From Saccharomycopsis malanga (Eukaryota; Ascomycota; Saccharomycetes; Ascoideales; Saccharomycopsidaceae), in the NCBI GenBank assembly GCA_004014935.1, contig CP025322.1, forward strand, positions 3,100,001 through 3,164,000: DNA of 64,000 nt, read 5' to 3'. The notes beneath the pieces are model-generated. The model was not told the DNA's origin, ran no database searches, and saw nothing but the letters and a program-made list of their open reading frames with translations. A program made the translations under genes and the position numbers. This document shows positions 59,992-64,000 of this stretch, piece by piece; the stretch's first letter is position 1, and every line of letters begins with the position of its first letter.

Positions 59992-60142
59992 TGTCGTGGA
60001 CTGTTCAAGTCGTCAAAAAATACTATATAAACCGACCAGTTGCCAATCCATTTCAGCTTTCAAAGCGTATTGCTCTTGTTTAAAATGGTAATTTTCACCA
60101 ATTGCTCCAACCTTTACCAGTCAAGTTTAAATAACCCCTTTC
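59992..60142. other. DPH7 3' region
   Basis: Short convergent 3' spacer before the 41-bp array. Nothing else seen. Confidence 0.4.
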
Positions 60143-60386
60143 AAATAAAGAAAAATGCTATAGTATTCCAAATTTTCAATTTTAATAACGAAAAATGCTA
60201 TAGTATTCCAATTTTTCAAATTTAATAAACAAGAATGCCATATTATTTCCAATTTTTCAATTTCAATAAACAAGAATGCTATAGTATTCCAATTTTTCAA
60301 TTTCAATAAAGAAAAACGCTATAGTATTCTTATTTTCAATTTTAATAAACAAGAATGCTATAGTATTCCAATTTTTCAATTTTAAT
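60143..60386. repeat. Tandem repeat, about 41-bp unit, six copies
   Basis: Units built on AATAAACAAGAATGCTATAG then TATTCCAATTTTTCAATTTT begin near 60149, 60189, 60229, 60270, 60310 and 60349. They differ at a few bases each. It lies in the convergent spacer between DPH7 and the thioredoxin-like gene. Confidence 0.92.
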
Positions 60387-60557
60387 CATAATCATTTATT
60401 TAGTGCCCGTCATTTATATAAGGTACCTCTAATATTTTCTGATACACTGCTTTCTATTTTTCAAACAATTAAACAAACTACATTTACCGTGTTTTTTTCT
60501 TATGTGAACTTATGTCTATTGTTTTGCACAGTTCTCTCTTTGTTTTGTGAGTAATAT

Positions 60558-60665
60558 CCACTGGGCTGGATGGCTCAACGGCTAGTACTCTTGAAGAAGA
60601 GATAAAATACCCCGTAGGCTCAAGGATGAGAAGATTATAACGACCTGACACTTGGGTTTTCCCAC
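60558..60665 (+). repeat. SINE-like family 1, degraded head and partial body
   Basis: CCACTGGGCTGGATGGCTCA, ACGGCTAG (box A, mutated), CTCTTGAAGAAGAG, AGGCTCAAGGATGAGAAGAT and TTGGGTTTTCCCACTCTG follow the family order. The GCGCGTATA body end is missing. Confidence 0.62.
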
Positions 60666-60851
60666 TCTGTTGTTTATACAAGTTTCTACACTAGCTCAAA
60701 TATAAAGCGATAGTTGAACTATCAGCGATACAAATTGCTAACCATTGTCAAGTACCTACAATGTCTACACTTCTTAATAATACTGCACCCATTTCGAGAT
60801 CCCTTATCCAATTATACTCTATTTAAATTCATGGTCTCCTCAAACATTTCC

Positions 60852-61438
60852 TCACTCCTCCGCCACATTATTAATCCACGCTTTCAAGTGCTCTTTATCC
60901 ACTGAATTTTCTGCTTTTATGTTTCCTACCTTGTAATTATCCATAATGATTTGCATCTTCACTGCCACTACCATTGGGATTTGGGTTACCTAGTCTGTTA
61001 GTTTTGATATTCTACATGTACATATTACAGGATACTTACACCGTATGTGACCATCAAGTCTCTATTTTCCGGCTCATCACATTCCACGTCTACCAAGTTG
61101 ACTTTCTTCTTGATATCGTAGTTTAATAGTCCATACAATTCTCTTGTCAACTTGTTACAATCTGGATCTCCACGGTACGTAAAGTTCAACAACACAGGAA
61201 CACGGCCACTAACTAGCAAATAATCATGCAATTCAGAGTCCCCATGCTTAACACTCTGGAAAAAAACCTTTGTTGTGTTATAAACTCCAACCTCTCTTTC
61301 AGGATATATGATTTTTCTCTTGTTGAACCAAGAGAAAAAACTCTGCTTTGTAGTCAATGAAACAACCCTTTTTTGCGGCCATTGCGTCCGCAAACCTGGC
61401 CCAGAAGCTTTTAATAAGCTTGAAATTGACCCATTCAT
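60852..61438 (-). CDS. Mitochondrial thioredoxin-fold protein (spliced)
   Basis: Two exons on the minus strand, 61438-61040 and 60989-60852, give 178 residues. The 50-nt intron has GTAAGT, a branch site ACTAAC and TAG. Without splicing the frame stops four codons after the donor; with it, MVTYG is followed by VTQIPMVVAVKMQ, the strand and cis-proline of a thioredoxin fold, and the chain ends AWINNVAEE. The N-terminus is basic and Ser-rich with no early acidic residues (SSLLKASGPGLRTQWPQKRV), suggesting mitochondrial import. The usual WCGPC is absent: the equivalent segment is NFTYRGDPDCNKL, with one Cys. A redox role is therefore uncertain; a chaperone-like or assembly role is possible. I do not recognise an S. 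cerevisiae orthologue. Confidence 0.8.
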
Positions 61439-61649
61439 TTGCTATAGGCTTAAAAGTATCTTGAATATGGATATTGTGACTTTATCACTTGATATTATCT
61501 ATATATATGTCCATGTTGATTGCTACTCGGTCCATGCATATTGCTGTGGTGCGTCTAGCCTGTAATGCGTGTTGACTTTTCAGGTCCTATTTTGGCATTA
61601 TAATACAAGTCCTGTTTTGACATTATAATGATAATAATAACAATATTTT
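61439..61649. promoter_or_regulatory. Upstream region of the thioredoxin-fold gene
   Basis: Short A/T-rich spacer, no clear motif. Confidence 0.35.
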
Positions 61650-61775
61650 GTAGTGTTTCAGACTGTTGTACTTGACTTTTAGCATCTTAAAAGCAGTAAA
61701 AATGGTCGTAGTTTGGAATTGAACCCTTGAATCGAGAGTGCTAGCCGCTGGACCAGATGTTTCAGTGGCTGGTTG
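61650..61775 (-). repeat. SINE-like family 1, divergent head copy
   Basis: Minus strand: AGCCACTGAAACATCTGGTC, CAGCGGCTAGCACTCTCG, AAGGGTTCAATTCCAAAC (box B region), TTTTTACTGCTTTTAAGATG, CAACAGTCTGAAACAC. Same block order as the copies at 13328 and 43099, but more diverged and without a body end. Confidence 0.6.
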
Positions 61776-62259
61776 AGAAACAATGATTTTTAGTTAGAAA
61801 TTAAGAAAGTTGGATGTTTGTGAGTAGTGGTTTATATTTTGGGCAGAGTTATGACAAGAGATAATCGAGGATTTGTTTGTATCAATGCTTTGGATACGCA
61901 AAGGGAAACTAGTAATGCTATTGAGGTGTGATTCACAGTTCGTGAACCTATGGCGTAGGCATTAAATTAGAGTGTAAAGAAGAAGATTAAATGTGATAAT
62001 ACAAAATTTGCGTAAGATCTTTGGAAAGTAGGGAGGTTTAGAATGACGCCTTGGCTTACCTTTATAAAGGAAAGTCAATGGCGTATTCCCATTGTTTAGC
62101 TACTCATCCGAGTCTACGCAGTCGTTTAGAGCCTACGAGTACCCTTTCAGGTACCTCGTTAATCACTATTTAAGACTCTAATTCCTCTTTATTTTTGGAC
62201 TTTTTTTATTCTTTCATAGTTAGAATTTGTTTTACCCAGTACAAATCCATCTCAATGTT
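61776..62259. other. Intergenic region, no gene seen
   Basis: Unique sequence between the SINE-like copy and the 30-bp array. Nothing recognised. Confidence 0.45.
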
Positions 62260-62469
62260 ACAAGAAATTACAAATATTCAAATTCAAGACAATTATATTA
62301 CAAGAAATTAAACCAAAGGCAATTATATTACAAAAATTCAAATCCAAGACAAATATATTACAAGAATTCAGATTCAAGACATTTATATTACAAATATTCA
62401 AATACAAGACAATTATATCACAAATATTCAAATACAAAACAATTATATTACAAGAAATCAAAAACAAGT
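62260..62469. repeat. Tandem repeat, 30-bp unit, seven copies
   Basis: Exact 30-bp period from 62260 to 62469, unit based on CAATTATATTACAAGAATTC plus AAATTCAAGA. Being a multiple of three, it keeps frames open on both strands, but the translations (LYYKNSNPRQ-type) are low-complexity. It ends about 20 bp before the RIB1 stop codon, so it lies in the RIB1 3' UTR or terminator. Confidence 0.93.
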
Positions 62470-62490
62470 TGAAAAAAATACAAAATCCAA

Positions 62491-63675
62491 CTAATTATGA
62501 GATCCGCCAATATTGATAGGCTGCAGAAGCAAATGACCCATTTTTTCAATCTTGGTTCTCAAATATCCGTCTATTTCTTTGGACTTGATTCCCTGGGCGT
62601 GTTGTTTCCAAGCCAAAGGCACCATTGGAACCCTCTCCTTGACCTGGATGACTCTATTCTTACCTTCTACGGCGATGATTTTGTCAGGATTATTGGTTAG
62701 AAGTTTGATGTTTACGAGATTCAAGTCGAGCAAGATAGCCGTGGCCAAACTGAATGATCTTGCGTCGGCTGGATGTCTTAGTAACAAGTTGGCCTGGACA
62801 GTATCAGCGCCCAAATCTTGCAAGTTATAGGCTTTGAGTTTTTCTCCAAGACCAATACCACGCCCTTCCTGTCTGAGATACACAATACAGCCTTTTCCAG
62901 CGGCTCCCATAAGACGGCCTGCCTCGTCAAACTGTTCACCGCAATCGCAACGAGCACTCCAGGCAGTTTCTCCGGTGTAACATTCAGAATGGATCCGCAC
63001 GAGTGTTGGATCACTGTCTGCCATCACACAGGTACTGGGATCGTAGACCAATTCTCCATTGTCGTCAAATTTCAACTCCTTACCACTATGGCTGTCTTTG
63101 TCGGCCACAGCTCTTCCTGGATAGAGTTTACCCACATATGCTCCTCTTGTCATGCGGTCGCTTTGGCTTTCATTGTGTTTTTTTCTAAATAGCGTCTTGG
63201 AGCGGATATTTTCTCCAAAAACAATAGCCAAATGCTCCTTCTTGTCAACGTTGTTGGAATACAAATGCAAAAAGATCTCCTGGCCATTTGTTGTGGGGAT
63301 CCGTGCTCTGGCCACACACTGCACTATTGGAAGCTCTTCTGGCAACGCATTACGCTCGTCATTATTGAGAAACTCTTCGGTAGCAACCACAGGAATTGAT
63401 CTCGGTGGAGTCTGGGACCGTGGAGTAATAGCTGGCGATACCAATGAGAGATTCTCAAAATGATACTGTGCCTGCTTCTCACTGACCAACATTGGTGACC
63501 TTTGAATACTATTTTTATTTTTATTTTGATTTTTATTTATTTTTTCACTTTCAAAATCAGGATTTTCACTGATATCCAAATTATTCTTATCCTCGGCACC
63601 GTCAAAGCTTCGAATATGTCCCTCCACACTCTTCCGTAGAGGCTCAGGCTGTGCTATATTGTTGGACGCCGACAT
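62491..63675 (-). CDS. RIB1: GTP cyclohydrolase II (riboflavin synthesis)
   Basis: 394 residues from ATG at 63675 (MSASNNIAQ); the frame upstream of it starts only at TTG. A hydrophilic N-terminal extension of about 90 residues precedes the enzyme domain. Zinc ligands lie in [38 protein letters not shown] is the catalytic/GTP-binding block, followed by [20 protein letters not shown] and NNPDKI. The enzyme converts GTP to 2,5-diamino-6-ribosylamino-pyrimidinone phosphate, the first committed step to riboflavin. A CTG codon occurs four residues from a conserved MGH, in the variable C-terminal tail. Identification is firm. Confidence 0.96.
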   Translation of the reverse strand: MSASNNIAQPEPLRKSVEGHIRSFDGAEDKNNLDISENPDFESEKINKNQNKNKNSIQRSPMLVSEKQAQYHFENLSLVSPAITPRSQTPPRSIPVVATEEFLNNDERNALPEELPIVQCVARARIPTTNGQEIFLHLYSNNVDKKEHLAIVFGENIRSKTLFRKKHNESQSDRMTRGAYVGKLYPGRAVADKDSHSGKELKFDDNGELVYDPSTCVMADSDPTLVRIHSECYTGETAWSARCDCGEQFDEAGRLMGAAGKGCIVYLRQEGRGIGLGEKLKAYNLQDLGADTVQANLLLRHPADARSFSLATAILLDLNLVNIKLLTNNPDKIIAVEGKNRVIQVKERVPMVPLAWKQHAQGIKSKEIDGYLRTKIEKMGHLLLQPINIGGSHN

Positions 63676-64000
63676 CGCCAATGTTCTGATCTATTAGTGC
63701 AATTCTAAAGTTCTTATGCAAACAAAAAATCACCAGTTGTTATATTGATTAGTAAACCTTCATCGTCTTCCGCCTGTCGGATAATACCCACTTTTCACCC
63801 ATTACGCCTGCTTTACTAACACTTTTCTAATGATGAGTAAAGTGGGCGTGGGCAATGCGTCTGGCTGCATACTGGTGCATGCTGGTGCATGGGGACCATA
63901 AGCAATGAGTTTTCTCACCTATCCCATGGTTTATTTAGTGAAGAGTGGAAATCAGTAGAGTTTGTAAGATGCGTCTATTGCAATAGTTGGTAGGAAGCAC
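63676..64000. promoter_or_regulatory. RIB1 upstream region with TGCATG motifs
   Basis: Contains repeated GGCTGCATACTGGTGCATG and TGGTGCATGGGG at about 63861-63896. No gene reaches the window end. Confidence 0.4.

Noticed and set aside
62227-62472. Open frames with 10-residue repeats on both strands
   Set aside because: A 30-bp tandem array keeps all frames open. There is no other coding sign.

Overview
The window is nuclear DNA of a budding yeast (Saccharomycotina). The genes are mostly single-exon and clearly fungal. The only two introns I can support are short, with GTGAGT or GTAAGT donors and CTAAC branch sites. CTG codons are avoided: I read PHO84 and the glutathione peroxidase codon by codon and found none, TTG dominates, and the GC-rich MNN1-like gene appears to lack them too. 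This fits the CUG-Ser (Candida/Debaryomyces) group but does not prove it. All residues quoted here use the standard code; any CTG would read Ser if the group call is right.

Layout. 0-3 kb: divergent ribosome-biogenesis pair SSF1 (cut by the window edge) and RRP3, with RRPE and PAC-like motifs between them. 3.7-5.6 kb: GUT2. 8.3-11.1 kb: RPN2. 13.7-15.3 kb: HTS1 with two in-frame starts. 16.8-18.3 kb: a universal-stress-domain protein. 19.2-20.9 kb: spliced PXP1 with a peroxisomal SKL end. 21.6-23.3 kb: a DHA1 drug/H+ antiporter. 25.6-27.8 kb: UBP1. 30.8-32.5 kb: PHO84 with three Pho4-type sites. 33.4-34.1 kb: an unrecognised protein. 34.8-36.6 kb: a mitochondrial PDH-kinase-like protein. 37.4-39 kb: an allantoate/nicotinate-type permease. 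41.5-42.4 kb: a pirin. 44.9-56.6 kb: three Golgi mannosyltransferases (MNN1-like, KRE2/KTR-like, MNN2-like) with a velvet-domain protein among them. 58-60 kb: glutathione peroxidase and DPH7. 60.9-61.4 kb: a spliced mitochondrial thioredoxin-fold gene. 62.5-63.7 kb: RIB1.

The gaps between genes are long for a yeast and full of repeats. The main one is a dispersed family of about 20 full or partial copies, on both strands. It has a tRNA-like head with Pol III box A and box B motifs, a shared body, and an end that runs into (ATT)n. This is the architecture of a SINE, a class I do not know from budding yeasts. One tail has grown to about 58 ATT units. A second, unrelated tRNA-like family has two copies. 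No reverse transcriptase, integrase or LTR was seen, so any retroposition machinery must lie elsewhere in the genome. There are also many short tandem arrays, two of them with 11-bp units.

The two points most worth following up are the SINE-like family and the velvet-domain regulator, a family usually described as missing from Saccharomycotina. I found no complete, functional-looking tRNA gene, no rRNA, no CRISPR and no LTR element.
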